From assembly GCA_015501075.1 (NCBI GenBank), contig JADNYJ010000206.1, positions 1 through 64,000 of the forward strand: a stretch of DNA of 64,000 nucleotides. The letters run 5' to 3'. Source of the stretch: Gymnopilus junonius (Eukaryota > Basidiomycota > Agaricomycetes > Agaricales > Galerinaceae). Positions 24,114-36,741 of this stretch are shown here, piece by piece. The position numbers were made by a program, and so were the translations under genes. How positions within the stretch are numbered: the first letter of the stretch is position 1; every line of letters begins with the position of its first letter. The notes under the pieces are model-generated. The model did not search any database, was not told where the DNA came from, and worked only from the letters and a program-made list of their open reading frames with translations.

Positions 24114-27100
24114 TAAATGGTCTACCGGTGAAACAGGCGGTTAGTATACCCTTGGGTTTTCACATTATGCAGGACGCACCGGGAAACATTTCATGGATGC
24201 TGGGCAGAGACACTGTTGTGGAGGTTGGTGATCTCAAAGTGGACGGGGAAGACATGGTAGACATGGTGATTCTGATTAGTAGCAGCTGGAAAGGAAGAAA
24301 CGGCAGAGGGCTGGGTGCTTTAAGCAGCTGTCAGGCGAAGACTTTTATATGGTTCGAGGAGCAGCAGCAGGCGGAGACACAGCAATCGATCGGTTCAGGG
24401 TTTAAAGGCCGAAAAGCTAAAGAAAGATGAAAAGTGTGAAGTAGGCGCTAATTGTGGATGGTGATTCAGAATGTGTTCGGATAGAATCCGAGATAAAAGA
24501 AGGGATAGAGATAACCTGGTCCAGATTCGAAGTTGAAATGGAGGGACGTATGAGGCGGTAGTTAAGACGGGAAGGGAATTGCACGCCCGTTGTTTGTCCT
24601 CCTTTTAAGGGATTGACGCGAAGAGAGCAGTGTTCCTGATGAAAGGGTCATGAGCGATGCCGCTCAACCCGAGGCCTAAAAAAGAAGGGACGAAAGGGAT
24701 TGGCGTTTGCATTCTGCATTAGTCAACCACGCAACCCTGATTATACTGAAAAACTCCTTTTGACGTGTTATCCACCGATCTGCGGCTCAATGGTTCAATC
24801 GCCAAATCCTCATATTGCTTAACCACGATGCAAATCCGAGGAAAGCGTGTAATCCATCCGATGTGGCTCTAACGCAATAACTCTGTATGTAACTTTATCA
24901 GGTTCTTAACTTTTCCAATGAATAAATCGAGTAAATAGCCGGAAAGGCCTAAGGTGCTGTATCCGAATTTGAATTATGCCCTGGCCGACTGGATCTGTGT
25001 CACGTCAGCACCATGATGGGGATCTGCGGTATCCTTTTCCCCATATCCACCAGTTGAGACCGAAATATCCCGTCCTATCATTAAGGCATTAAGGAAACTC
25101 CGCACTGACATGGTTAACTAAACCAAGCTTCATAGATGATCCTGAATGGTGATGGTCCATAGAAAAGCCACAGTTAGTAAACCATATTATCTCTCTTCGA
25201 CTTACTGAGAAATAAGGACAAAAAGACTGTGCAACTTCGAAGCGATTCTTATCCAGATCCGCACTACCATATTAATTTCTGATCTACCCTCAAAATGCCG
25301 TAGACACGATGACTTCCCACGTGTCGGCCAGGGGAGGATCTGCATTACACCTTCCGCTTTCGAGGAGAATGGGAATCAATCAATAAGCCCCTGGTGCAGC
25401 TGGGCCATGCCTCCTCTGCGGAGCGACACCGCCTTCTCTTGGCCCTTGGGTCATCACCGTGTAGATCGTTGAGGTAACTTGCAGGTAGAAAACAAACTAC
25501 AGTACGTTTGTGAAACTTCGGTGATCATCATCAGTCCCAATCTCCGACCAACGGCCTGACTAATTAGTATAATTAAATAATTCCTTTATTTCCCTTGTCA
25601 CTGTCAGGACGTTGAGTGACAGAAGTTTAAGTCACTCCGGTTACTCATGAGGTCGCCGTCGTCTTCCCCCAGTCACTTGCCTTCCCATTCGCCCTTCTGT
25701 CTCCATTGGCAGGCACTGCGTCTTTTTAAGACATCTATTACGAATTATGCGCCGATCAAGTCGCCTGAATGGGCATTTCTATATCCCACTTAGCAGTCCG
25801 GTGTTCAAGACGGTATGAGGATCTCTTTAACGCAGTGCGGATTCTCTTGCGTGGAAGTTCGGCTGTCCCACAGGCTTCTTGAACAGGGAGGATCACATCA
25901 CAAACGTGAGCATTGAAATACTCATACAAACCGTGCTGTGGCTAAAAAGAGAACAGCATGATCGCTGGGCTCAAGATTCACAGTCAAAGCTCACACCATC
26001 ATAAATGAGTTCAACAACGCATAACGTATGCGTTAATCCATCGTAATAAAGGCAAATTCGGTACTATACTCGTGATTTTATTTACACGTTCCGCAAGACG
26101 AGCTGCTTTATTCTAGCGCTGCGTAATTGAAAGTAATCACAACGTCTGATGACCGATAACTCCCTGGAAAACGCGGATACCTGACCCGGATATAAGCTGC
26201 TTAATCGCACCTGCTTTATCTAGGTGGCATTGTTACTTAAACCAAGCTCAGAGTTCTAGCGAATTTAGTCTATCACAGTGGAGGAACAGGCGTGTGTGAG
26301 CTATGAGAGTGCCGCTGAGTGTTATCAAATACGTATATGAATTGTATTCCAAATCGAGAATTCATCTAATCGAATCCAGCTTCATGAACACCGAAGGCGT
26401 TCAAAGGCCTAGCCGAACTGATAGATATCAGGCTCGAAGTAATGCATCGAAAGAACCCGAATCTATCCGCGACCATCTTAAGGTTGATGAGGCTCTCAGC
26501 CAGGCATTTGATCACCGATATCCGAGGCATACGGCAGTTCTGGTCTAAACACCCTTCGACGTGGAGTTGTAGATAAACGGACAGGAGAGCGTGCCAAATG
26601 ACGCGCTTGTGGCGTTGACTAGGGCTCGCTTTGAACTAAGGATGGGCATGACAAGTAAGATTTAATTGCCATAGAGCGATTAATACAAGCTCTGCGGCAT
26701 CTAAAGTCGCGCAGGGTTTCTATTGGTAAACGCCGTTGGGAATGGACAAGTGTCGTTCCGTCTGAATAAGCAAGTAAAACCAGACTTCGAAAGGATGAAG
26801 TATGAGCCTTTCGGCTCGAAAGTCCCGTTAAAATTTTTGGCACGAAGTGAACGGCCTGCGAGTGCGTTTCAACACAAAATCGTGTCAACATCATGCTATG
26901 AGCCTCATCCGGCAAGACGCCCTTATTACAGGCCTGCACTCACTAGTTTAGCAAAATCACCAGTAAAATTGGTAAAATATCTGTATTCTCTAAATATATA
27001 TGTTTTCTCTGTAATGACGAAATCTAGGCAAGAGTGTTCAAAGTAAAATATCTGCAGTCACTTGCTGATGCCCCGCAGCGCCAGAAATAGACGCCCTTCC

Positions 27101-28159
27101 AAATGGAGTCAGTCAATCCGCTCGGCACTAGCTGATCGGCCGGCGACAAACTGTAATACCTATGACGCTACAGTAAGCAAAAGGCTTGTAATCAAGTTAC
27201 CGGATGATAAATGGCGATCCTTAAATTCCAAGTACTATCTTTGGCTGACTTCTATGCGTGTTGCAGGCGGAATGAATTGCGTACCGCAGGTGTCATTCTG
27301 CCAAAAGAAGCCCATTCTCTAGCCGTAGAGGCATGGAGCTTTGACAAGAACACATTGTAAGATAATCGTCCGACATCGGGCAGAAGCTGTGGATTCGTCT
27401 ACTCGGCCGTGTTATCCGACCGTTCGCCTTGAGTACATACCGCCCACGCACGATATTACGGTAACATTTTGCGTGCACATTTGGTCAGAAGCTCTAGCTT
27501 TGTGGACACCGGTACGAAAGCCCTAACAACATAACCGGGCCTCAACGCGACGATAGGATTCAAATAATACAGTCTCAATTATCTTTATCACAATCTAAGT
27601 ACAAGAATACAAGGTTTAGTATACCTGCTGCGCTTTTGTGCAGACTTACTCACTCAAACAGACCAATTCTATTCTTCTATCTGGAAGGTCCGTGTGTGGC
27701 CGCCGACGTAGATGGAGTTTTGAGAAGTATCACAGGTAGCACACTTCGTAAAGTATTCAGTGCAATTTTACCATACCCTGGATAAGCCTTTTGTTGAAAC
27801 TAAGTACCTGATTAAACGTTTTGCTGAAAGGGAAAAGCAAATGTGCGCCAAGGGCCCAAGGCCGTTCTGCTTTCCGCTCCCCGCGTGAGAATGCGGTCGT
27901 AATTATCTAAAAGTAACTTCGCCGCAGGCACGGACTAATGTAAGTGCAATATCATAAGCACGCATACTTCATACACTACATAATTCAAAAACTCTATGTT
28001 AGATGCGAAAAATGTCCAGTTAGTTCGCGGGTCCTTATCCGATATCTGCTAAATGCATTGTCTTGTAATTTGAAACACACGGATCCTCCATACATCGAGA
28101 GATAAAAGTGACTAAGCATCTAGCAAGAGTAACGAAAAAGCTCGGCAAGGGCTTAGCTT
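24114..28159. other. About 4 kb without a recognisable gene
   Basis: Only short, motif-free frames on both strands (for example 26303-26548, 26723-27046). No transposase fragments, terminal repeats or tandem arrays noticed. The left kilobase is probably the promoter of the zinc-finger gene. It may also hide non-coding RNA or very diverged mobile DNA. Confidence 0.45.
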
Positions 28160-29347
28160 TTATTTGGGCTCTCCGTCTCTAAAGAGGCTGTCAATGAAGC
28201 TGGAGAAAGAATCGTATACCTCATCCGGAGGGACTATACCAGGCCTTTTCTCATCACCTGGACGATATTTTCCTGTTTTCACTACACCAGATCAAAAATA
28301 GAATGAAGATCATGATTAGCCCCGAGCAAATCACTTTGACAGATGACGACTATCCGAGCGCTATCGCGTATCCGGCACGGCAAAGACTCACCGAGAACTC
28401 TCCATAACCCAAGTTCAAGAGCGCCACCGCCAAGATCGACTTCTACATCGTCCCCTATCACGACGATCTTGCCTTTGGCCTTGGATTCGTAATTTGGATT
28501 TCTGTCAACCCCTCTTGTGAAGTCGTTTATGACCATTTGGAAAAATTCTTTGGTGGGCTTGCCTACTATGTGTGCGGAAGTTCCAGATGCATTTTCTAGA
28601 GCAGCAACGAATGGTCCAGTGCCTAGGGCCAAGCCATTTTCTCTCTGGATATACCTAGATTTATTTGCTGCGATCAATGGTATACTTTTGGTCGGGTGTC
28701 CGACTGCTTCGCCTGTATATTCCCCTTTCAGAATTCGAAAGGCAGTGTTAAGATGATCGTAGTCGAATGAAGAAGGAACAAGGCCGACGACCACCGAGTC
28801 GTACTCTGGAGTTTCAGACGTATTCGACTCTTGGGATAGTTGTCCTTGCTGATTTCTCTAACCACCTCTTCACGTGCAGATTCCGAAAGCAAAAGATATG
28901 GCCTATGACAAAGAATTCTCTTGAGCTATCATATAGTATTGCTGATCAAGGCACGCACCTCTCTAGAGCCATAGCCTTGATAACCTTTGCTATCACACCA
29001 ATACTTGTCCATACTAGGCGCTGCTGGTCGACTATGCGTGCTTCGTTATCAAAAATTTCTTGACGTTCCCCCAAATCGAAGCCGATTTTCTCTAATTGCT
29101 TGACCAGCGATCCCGTAGATTGATTACTTGTATTACTGCATAGCCTGAACGGCAGAGAAGATCTTCTCAGCCTGTGAAAGCCACCAAGTGCGTCAGGTGT
29201 TGGCTTTCCTCCTACATGAAGGGTACCAGAAATATCTATGAGGATTGCAGTAATAGGAGGACGCTTCCTCGAGGCTGTGGTTGTCGGTCTGGCTGTCGTG
29301 AAGAGTCGGAAGGGTGCCGGCTGTTTCGAACGGAGGAAATCTAACAT
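28160..29347 (-). CDS. HAD-superfamily hydrolase (HDHD2-like), apparent frameshift
   Basis: Haloacid-dehalogenase-like phosphatase of the subclass IIA type. Exon 1 (29347-28959) starts with an Arg/Ser/Thr-rich N-terminus that could be a mitochondrial presequence, then motif I as LIDISGTLHVGG, with Ser at the position often Asp, as in HDHD2 proteins. Motif II is FRLCSNTSNQS. Exon 2 (28902-28392) includes YDSVVVGLVPSSFDY and the cap domain, with motif III Lys in VGKPTKEFF and motif IV GDDVEVDLGGG. Intron 28391-28282 (110 nt) leads to a final exon ending KTGKYRPGDE ... at 28160. Intron 28958-28903 is regular. Near 28842 the frame must shift one base to join REISKD to QLSQESNTSE. The rest of the chain is well conserved. 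Confidence 0.8.
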
Positions 29348-30404
29348 TTTGAGGTCACATTATCACATCATCGAATTTTGAGACGATAAGCGTGGATTTT
29401 CGGATGACGAATTTAGTTACGCCATGTTTAATTCCGAAGTCAATGACGTTAACTGAGTCAAAGGCAAGCAGTCTGAATATTGAATATTTGGATCCTGATA
29501 GAGCTCAAATAGTTCTTGTGTAGCGCAACTGGTAACTGTACGTTGAATTCGAGAGTAATTGCTGTGGAAGGACGTCGAGGACTTCTGACTTGCGCCTCGG
29601 TGTGATATTGAGATCGGCCACCTCGGGTCAGTCGTGACAGACGAAAGCAAGATAGTAGATTAGATTAGATTAGATTACATCAGCGGCTGTGCATTTTCTG
29701 TATGCCAGCGCGTCGTCCATTCCTAATATTATTCACTCCTTGTCCGCAACGCTATAGGCTGCCCAACCAGACTCCGAGCTCCAACTTCCCAAGTTCTCGG
29801 CAGATCGGCCTACTCTACCGGGTGTCATAGGCATCTGAAATGGCCAAAGTTTCGACTTCTTATCTGTCCAACTTTGACCATGGTTAATGGTAAGTCAGGC
29901 CCAGAACATTAAGTTACTCAGCTATTCCGCGTGGTAGATAAAGCTACGGTCTCATGCGCAGACGTTACTTTTGATACCGACGACAGTTTCCGATTTCAGT
30001 AGTGAAGAAGCAACAACAAAGAAATACGATTTCCTATTAACAACTGGTTAGTAGACCGGGTAACAACTTTCAACGCAGATGCACCTACTCAAGGCTGTCG
30101 TACTTTCGCTAGCTGGAAATTACGAGATTAATCTCGCCCTCTCGTGAAGCATCCGGCCTCGCCTCCATTCGGGAAATTCTTCTTTTCGAGGAAGCGTTTA
30201 TTGTATCCGTACCTTCACTTCACCGTACCAACCCGTTCAACTGGACATCTAAGAATTTCTATTCGAACTTCACGGTCCGATCTCACTATCTATCTATCTA
30301 TCGAGTAATAATCATCCGAGTCACTCGGAAAGGCGATGAGACAATAAATATCCAGAAACGAGACACTCATTTTTCTCGTATCAATTCCTACTGTTATCTC
30401 TACC
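29348..30404. other. Intergenic with a short pentanucleotide repeat
   Basis: Contains a microsatellite at 29656-29677 (TAGAT repeated about four times) and no recognisable gene. The right part is the promoter of the first dehydrogenase; the sequence just before the ATG (ACCATGACATC) resembles that of its downstream paralogue. Confidence 0.45.
29656..29677. repeat. (TAGAT)n microsatellite
   Basis: Four consecutive TAGAT units plus TA. Confidence 0.8.
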
Positions 30405-31651
30405 ATGACATCTCAATTAGTTTGGCTTATTACCGGTACAACGTACGTTATTTCAAACAACGTACTCTAACCATTGTAAATGACGACCCCCGAAAGGTCT
30501 GGCTTAGGGCGGGACCTTGCGCTTGAAGCGCTGAAGCGAGGAGAAAAGGTTATCGCCACGGGTCGAGCGCGATCTGTCACTAAACTCGACGAATTGAAAG
30601 CCAAGGGAGCAGATATTCTTGAGCTCGATGTTACTGCCCCTCTTGAAACTCTCCAAGATATCGCTAAGAAGGCCGTTGCCATCCACGGAGGATCGACGTT
30701 TTGGTTAATAATGCAGGTGTGCTTGCACTTCAGAAATAAATGAATTGTGGCTAATCCTTGGTCTATCCCATAGGTTACATCCTTGTTGGTGCTCTTGAAG
30801 AAAACACGTAAGTATGCTGCGCCTCTAAAATCCGAACTTGGTCTAATTGCTTCTCAGACCTCAAGAAACTCTCGACCAGTTTAAGTGAGTTGTTATTTAT
30901 TAGATATTTTTTAGCGATGGTCTCATCCTCCTATATCTAGTACAAACGTTTTCGGTGCCCTGAATGTATCTAGAGCGTTCCTCCCGCATATGCGAGAGAG
31001 GAAGACTGGGACCATAATTTTCATAGGTTCAATTGCTGGCTGGCAGTAAGTGTTTTATGCAAGCGATAACAATGGAACAATTGACAAACTCTGAAACAGG
31101 ACGCTTGCTTACGCTGGTCTTTATTCTGCAACAAAATTGGTTCTGCGTGGTGAGTTTACCTCTACAGAGGGAACATTCGTTCCGCTGATTGCATATGCTG
31201 GACAGGTATCTCGGAATCACTGCACGCCGAAATCTCGCCTCTGGGATTACGGAGCATACACTTTGAATTTGGGTACTTCCGAACATCCTTCCTGGCGCCT
31301 GGTCAACGCGCTCCGCAGGTATACAGAATTGCCGATTACAAGCAAATCTCTGAGCAAATGGAAGAAGCACTTCAAAGTATGAATATTTACTGGTGTCGTC
31401 GACTCATTGGTACTAACGCTTAGCTTAACAATTTAGAGTACAATGGAAATCAGCCTGGAAACCCCCTTAAGGGCGTCGAGGTCATGGTCGACGTCGTGCG
31501 AGGTGAGGGATTAGCCAAGGGAAAACCCTTCCCTCCATTTGTTGGCCTGGGCTCGGACTTCTACGATGCAGCAAAGCAGGAAAGTTCGAAAGCTCTAGCG
31601 TGTCTGGAGGAATGGAAGGATGTGTCGTTCAGCACCGATTTCAAAAATTAA
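30405..31651 (+). pseudogene. Short-chain dehydrogenase, tandem copy 1, one-base deletion
   Basis: NAD(P)-dependent oxidoreductase of the classical SDR type, eight exons: 30405-30442, 30497-30716, 30774-30807, 30858-30884, 30941-31045, 31100-31149, 31206-31376 and 31437-31651. It has the Rossmann motif (TGTTSGLG split by intron 1) and the catalytic YSATK in exon 6. Every exon equals in length the matching exon of the neighbour at 31986, except exon 2, which is 220 nt against 221. The missing base is one G in CACGG-GAGG near 30690. This turns HGRIDVLVNNAG into an out-of-frame run that ends early. The downstream exons are otherwise open and well conserved, so the loss is very recent or an assembly indel. 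Confidence 0.85.
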
Positions 31652-31985
31652 ATGTACTGTCTCTTCATGCTGATTGGATTATTTGTACTGCACTAGGAAG
31701 CATATCCCAATATATCGATCGATCTTGACGTTATCGCTTTTCCTAGAGTCCGTCCACTCATCGTATATTATTTCCCAGAATAGCATCGCTGAACCAAGAT
31801 TCTCTGGAACGAGGGACACGGACAACGACTTACTCATGAGGGATCGGCTTCGACCCTCGTTTAAGTTGTTCGCTCATCATCCGACCAACCCTGAAGGAAT
31901 ATGAAACACATAAATACCGTGAAAGGAGACATCAATTTTGCGTTCCAGCTCTCTTATCAAACCTACTGCCATCATCATCTCTACC

Positions 31986-33248
31986 ATGGCATCGCGATTA
32001 GTTTGGCTCATAACCGGTACAACGTACGCCGCGCCGAAAACAGTTTACTAACAGCAGTACCCTAGTGACTTCTGGATACATAGAGCTGGTCTGGGGAGGG
32101 ACCTAGCGCTTGAAGCATTGAAGCGAGGCGAGAAGGTTATCGCCACAGGTCGAGCACGATCTGTCGATAAACTCGACGAATTGAAAGCCAAAGGAGCAGA
32201 TATTCTTGAGCTCGACGTGACATCTCCTCTTGAAACACTCCAAAAGATCGCGAAGACAGCCGTTGCGATCCACGGGAGGATCGATGTTCTGGTTAATAAT
32301 GCAGGTCCGTATACACCTCCGAAATAAAGCGCATCGCGCCTCATTTAAAATTCTTGGGTCGGTCCATAGGTTACATCCTTGTTGGTGCCCTTGAAGAAAG
32401 CACGTAAGTATTCTGTGCCTGTAGGGTGCGAACTCGGTCTGATTACTTGGCAGACCTCAGGAAACTCTCGATCAGTTTAAGTGAGTTATCATTTATGAGA
32501 TAATTTATACCACCTTTTTGATTATCTGATATCCAGTACCAACGTTTTCGGTGCCTTGAACGTATCTAGGGCATTCCTCCCGTACATGCGAGAGAGGAAG
32601 ACCGGAACTGTGATTTTCATTGGTTCAATTGGGGGCTGGCGGTCAGTGTCTCGTACGCACGATAAGACTGATCAACTGACGAGCTGTGAACAGACCTGCT
32701 CCTTACGCCGGACTGTATTCCGCCACAAAATGGGTATTACGTGGTAAGTGTATATCATTCCTAAGAAATCAGCCAATCATTTTGATTATTTTATTCTGGC
32801 TAGGTATTTCGGAAACTCTGCACACTGAAATCTCACCTCTTGGTCTGCGGAGCATACATTTCGACTTTGGGTACTTCCGAACATCACTCCTGCAACCCAG
32901 TCAGCGTGCGCCAAAGGTGGCTAGGATTTCTGACTACAAGGAGATTTCTGACCGTGTGGAACAAGGACTTCAAAGTATAAACACGTATTTATATCTTGCA
33001 TTTGTGAACACGGTGCTGATTTTAATGCTTTAGAATACAATGGAAAACAACCTGGCAATCCACTCAAAGGCGTCGAGGTCATGGTTGACGTAGTTCGAGG
33101 CGAGGGAATCGCCAAGGGCAAAGCCTTTCCGCCGTTCGTTGGCCTTGGCACGGATTTCTACGATATTGCAAAGCAAGAAACTTCGAAAGCTCTGAATTAT
33201 CTGGAAGACTGGAAGGAAGTTTCATTCAGTACTGATTTCAAGGAATGA
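31986..33248 (+). CDS. Short-chain dehydrogenase/reductase, tandem copy 2, intact
   Basis: Eight-exon SDR: 31986-32023, 32084-32304, 32370-32403, 32454-32480, 32537-32641, 32694-32743, 32804-32974 and 33034-33248, all with GT-AG introns of 50-65 nt. Nucleotide-binding TGTTAGLGRD at the N-terminus, NNAG after beta-4, Ser in IFIGSIGGW and the YSATK active site are all present, so the enzyme should be functional. The ending (VEVMVDVVRGEG ... STDFKE) is typical of fungal oxidoreductases annotated as NAD(P)-binding or retinol-dehydrogenase-like; the substrate is unknown. Same orientation as copy 1, 335 bp apart, with identical exon architecture, so they arose by tandem duplication. Confidence 0.88.
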
Positions 33249-33359
33249 ATGTGCTGTCCCTTGACATTCATTGAACCATTTATGTGCCCTGGACGCTCTG
33301 GAACTCAAGAGATAATAAAAAAACTACACAATATATTATTCGCTGAGTTTATTGAACGG

Positions 33360-36300
33360 TTAGTTTGTTGAAGCAAATGGTTGATCGCTTGTTCCGACTT
33401 TGATGGTGAATGTTCCCGGTTCCACAGCCCAGGCGCTCTGTGAAGACCAAACTTGCAATTGTGTTGAAGATATTGGAATAGAGACAGTGGCCGATTTGCC
33501 AGCACTGAGGTCGCATTAGTTCAGGATATGCAAGAACGGTCAGAAAGATGACTCACGGAATGTTGACCTTCTCAAATCCAACGAGCTGCTGGTTCGGCGT
33601 CACTACGGACGCCACATCATCCGCCATGTAAACCTGACAGGAGATACTGGTGAATAATATATTATTAATACAGTGGTGGTCGACTTGCTTGTACAACTTC
33701 CTTGCCGGCTACTGGTCCTGTATTTTTCACAGTGACTGTAACTGTGAAATTTTGCGTCTTGCTAATTGTAGAAGGTGAAAGCTGAAGGTTTGAACTACGA
33801 GAATAAATGAAACACGAAATCCGAATGCAGGATATGCACGTAACTCACTATGAAAATGTCGTGTAACTCAGCCCGTGTCCAAAACTCCAGAGTGGAACAG
33901 GGGTGTCGAGAACATACTGAGAAGTCTCAATAAATATTCGCAAACGACAAGTGATTGGACCTACCTGGTGACCAAATTTCAGTGAACCATTAGGGGAAAC
34001 GATGCCCGCATCAATGGGACGACTGCCCTTCAGGTAGTTATAGAAGACAGGGGTGGTTCCAACGCTGCGCGGGAATGACACAGACAGTTTTCCTGCAGAA
34101 GGTAAGCCGACTTCTCAGGATGGAATGAGAATCTAACCTGAGGGATTGACAGCACCAAAAATAATTTCGGCGATAGCAACGCCTGAAGAAATGTATGTCA
34201 ATGCCCTCATTCAAAGAACAGCTCTGAATCAGTCAAACCCACCACCGAGTTCGCCAGGATAGAATTGTTGAATAACAGCATCAGCATCTTGAGAAACGGT
34301 GAATAACGAGTGTGAAGTAATGCAGCGGTGACAGCGTACTTTCTTGGATCCAGGGTTCAGCAACTGGCTTCCCGCTGACGAACACTACAATTGTGGGTTT
34401 TCCTGCGGCTTTTACAGCTTGCACCAGGGCAAGTTGAGCACCGACAAGGCCGAGGTTGGAAAGATCGACGTGTTCGCCAGTGGTCGCATTCGTTCCCGGC
34501 GTCCATAACAAGGTTTGGTCAAGAGACCAAGTACCCACCTGACAAGAACCGGATTCAGCCTGGCCAGAGTTCGAGGAAAAACTTGTACCGACCATAACAA
34601 TCGCGACGTCTGACGATTTGGCTGCCTCAACAGCTTCTGCAAAGCCTGATTGATCATTTGACCATAACTCGCAACCTTGTGCGAAATTGATCTTAGTCGG
34701 GAGCGAATTGTTGGCAATGTATTACGTGAAGCCTTCCAGGGGCGATATGCCAGCTAAAGAGGCATTGAAAAAGACGTAATCGCCAAACTTATACTACTAT
34801 CAGTGAATGAAATGTACTCTTAAATAAGCAACATACGGAAACGCGGTTAACTTGAGGTCCAATTAGGGCGATGGATCCGATGCTCTTGCTCAAGGGCAAA
34901 ATATTTCCATGGTTTTCAAGAAGAACAATACTCTCTGTTTCTGCCTGAGCAAGTACAACGCGGGATGCAGGCGTTCGGATGGCAGATAAGTAGTCAGCAT
35001 AGGGATAGGGATCTTGGCAGAATAATTAGTACTATGCAGTAGGAGATTTTACTCAGGCTCCTACACTACTTACTTTCAAAGAGACCCAGAGAAAATTTGG
35101 TCCTCAGCATTGCTGCTACAGTTGTGTCAACGTACTTGACGTCGACCGTACCGGCTTGTACTTGAGCTATAAATAATTTCATTACTTTACACGTAGTTCG
35201 TCAGGGACAAGGACAAGCCACTCACCAGGAAGGGTCTCGTATGTGTATGTGCCTGTCAAGTTGACCTTAATGTATATAGGAGTGAGATATATGAAAACCA
35301 ATTACCGCCTCCCATTTCTCCTTGAAGGCCATTTTCAATAGAAATTTTGGCAGCGCATTCCCGTGTAGAGCAAAGACCATGCTGATTGATCAGCAAGTCT
35401 ACAGAACCGGCGTCGGTGGTTACCCAATACTTGTAACCCCACTCATTTCGAAGCTGCAATATGACGATAAATGTGATTGAGCAAAGCTATTAAATAGATA
35501 TATAAAGGACCTACAATATCAGTCAATAAATCTTGTAAATGGGTCAGAATGATTTATCTGGTGCCAAAAACTGAATATTCAACTTACGGGAATTGGCGAT
35601 AGCAGGAACTCCGTCGTATGCAGAATATGCAGTCATTATAGCCAGGCTATTCACACAAGCTCGGTTAAAAGGCCTCAGGAACATCGTTCGCAGCTCGCGT
35701 TCGCCACCAGTGACTTGTGCAATATTTCTGCGATGAAAAGTAAGCAAGGCGCAACTGCAGAGCAACGATAACGTCATACAAACCGCCTTGAGGACTCCCG
35801 AAAGCAGCAAAATGTTTGCAAGTAGCAGACACCCGCGCAATAGCAGTCTCACTAGCGTTTCTACGTCTTCCGGACTGCAGACCTGTGACGTACGCGTTTC
35901 CTATTTCCCCAGTCAAAAATGGGTCCTCTCCAAAATTTTCTTCCACTCGCCCCCATCTCAACTCGCGCGAGAGGTCCAGGACTGGAGCAAAAATGTGGTT
36001 TATCCCAAGTCCCTCTGCTTCGGATGCGGTGATATTGGCAACTTGGCTGACTAACTGGGTGTTGAAGGACGATGCTAGACCGATTGGCGAAGGAAATATT
36101 GTCCCCTTATCCGTAAAGCCATGCAGACCTAGAACGTTCAAATGTTTAAATCTGAAGTCAAGTAGGCATGAGGTGGTATAGATGAACCTTCCGACTGAAT
36201 CAGAGCAGGAATGCCAAGTGTTGTATTTTCCATAAGGTATTTTTGGCCAACGGTAATGGCATAAACCAACTTAGTGTAGGGCGTCAGATAACCAGCCCAG

Positions 36301-36741
36301 ATACTGCCTCCTTTCTGCGCCATCATTTGAACCTATCAAGGTGGTAAGTCTATATACAGTGATCTGAATTTTGAATTACGTGCCAATCCTGTTGCGTTGT
36401 ATGTTAAAGTATCGTCAAGAGGGTCGTTCATATTCATCCATCCATTAATATCTCCTTGAATGCTGCCTTAACGCGTCATTAATCATCAAACAAAAGAATT
36501 CATAATTCACGTACATCTGGGAAACTTTCTCGTCAATAGTCATACGGGGAAGAAGATCATTGACGCGGTCCTCTATCGAAGCGTTGGGGTTTTTATAAAT
36601 AGGAAGTGAGCCATCGATGTTGGTAGCCCTAGATTCCAGCGAGAAATGTAATCCCTCTCGAACACCGAGGGTATTTTCCGCGAATGCTTGGATGAAAGAT
36701 GTGAGCGCTAGCAGCGCAGAGAAGGACTTGGAGCCTATCAT
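33360..36741 (-). CDS. Secreted GH3 beta-glucosidase-like enzyme
   Basis: Multi-exon glycoside hydrolase family 3 protein. The ATG at 36741 begins a signal peptide (SFSALLALTSFIQAFAE). It is followed by the GH3 TIM-barrel signs MTIDEKVSQM, GDINGWMN, KGGSIWAGY, TLGIPALIQSEG, HGFTDKGTIFPSPIGLAS, GVNHIFAP-type GLGINHIFAPVLD, ATCKHFAAFG and EWGYKYWVTTDAGSVDLL. The nucleophile Asp is at about 35414-35412. The second domain has ESIVLLEN, IALIGPQ, VAIVMVGTWSLDQTLLW and TIVVFVSGKPV. The C-terminal fibronectin-III-like domain runs from FGHGLSYTTF to the stop at 33360. The substrate is probably an oligoglucoside or xyloside. An in-frame stretch at about 34590-34540 (18 codons) interrupts VGT and is probably a retained-looking intron. 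One exon junction near 36380 does not phase cleanly. The other exon boundaries were not all resolved. Confidence 0.85.
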
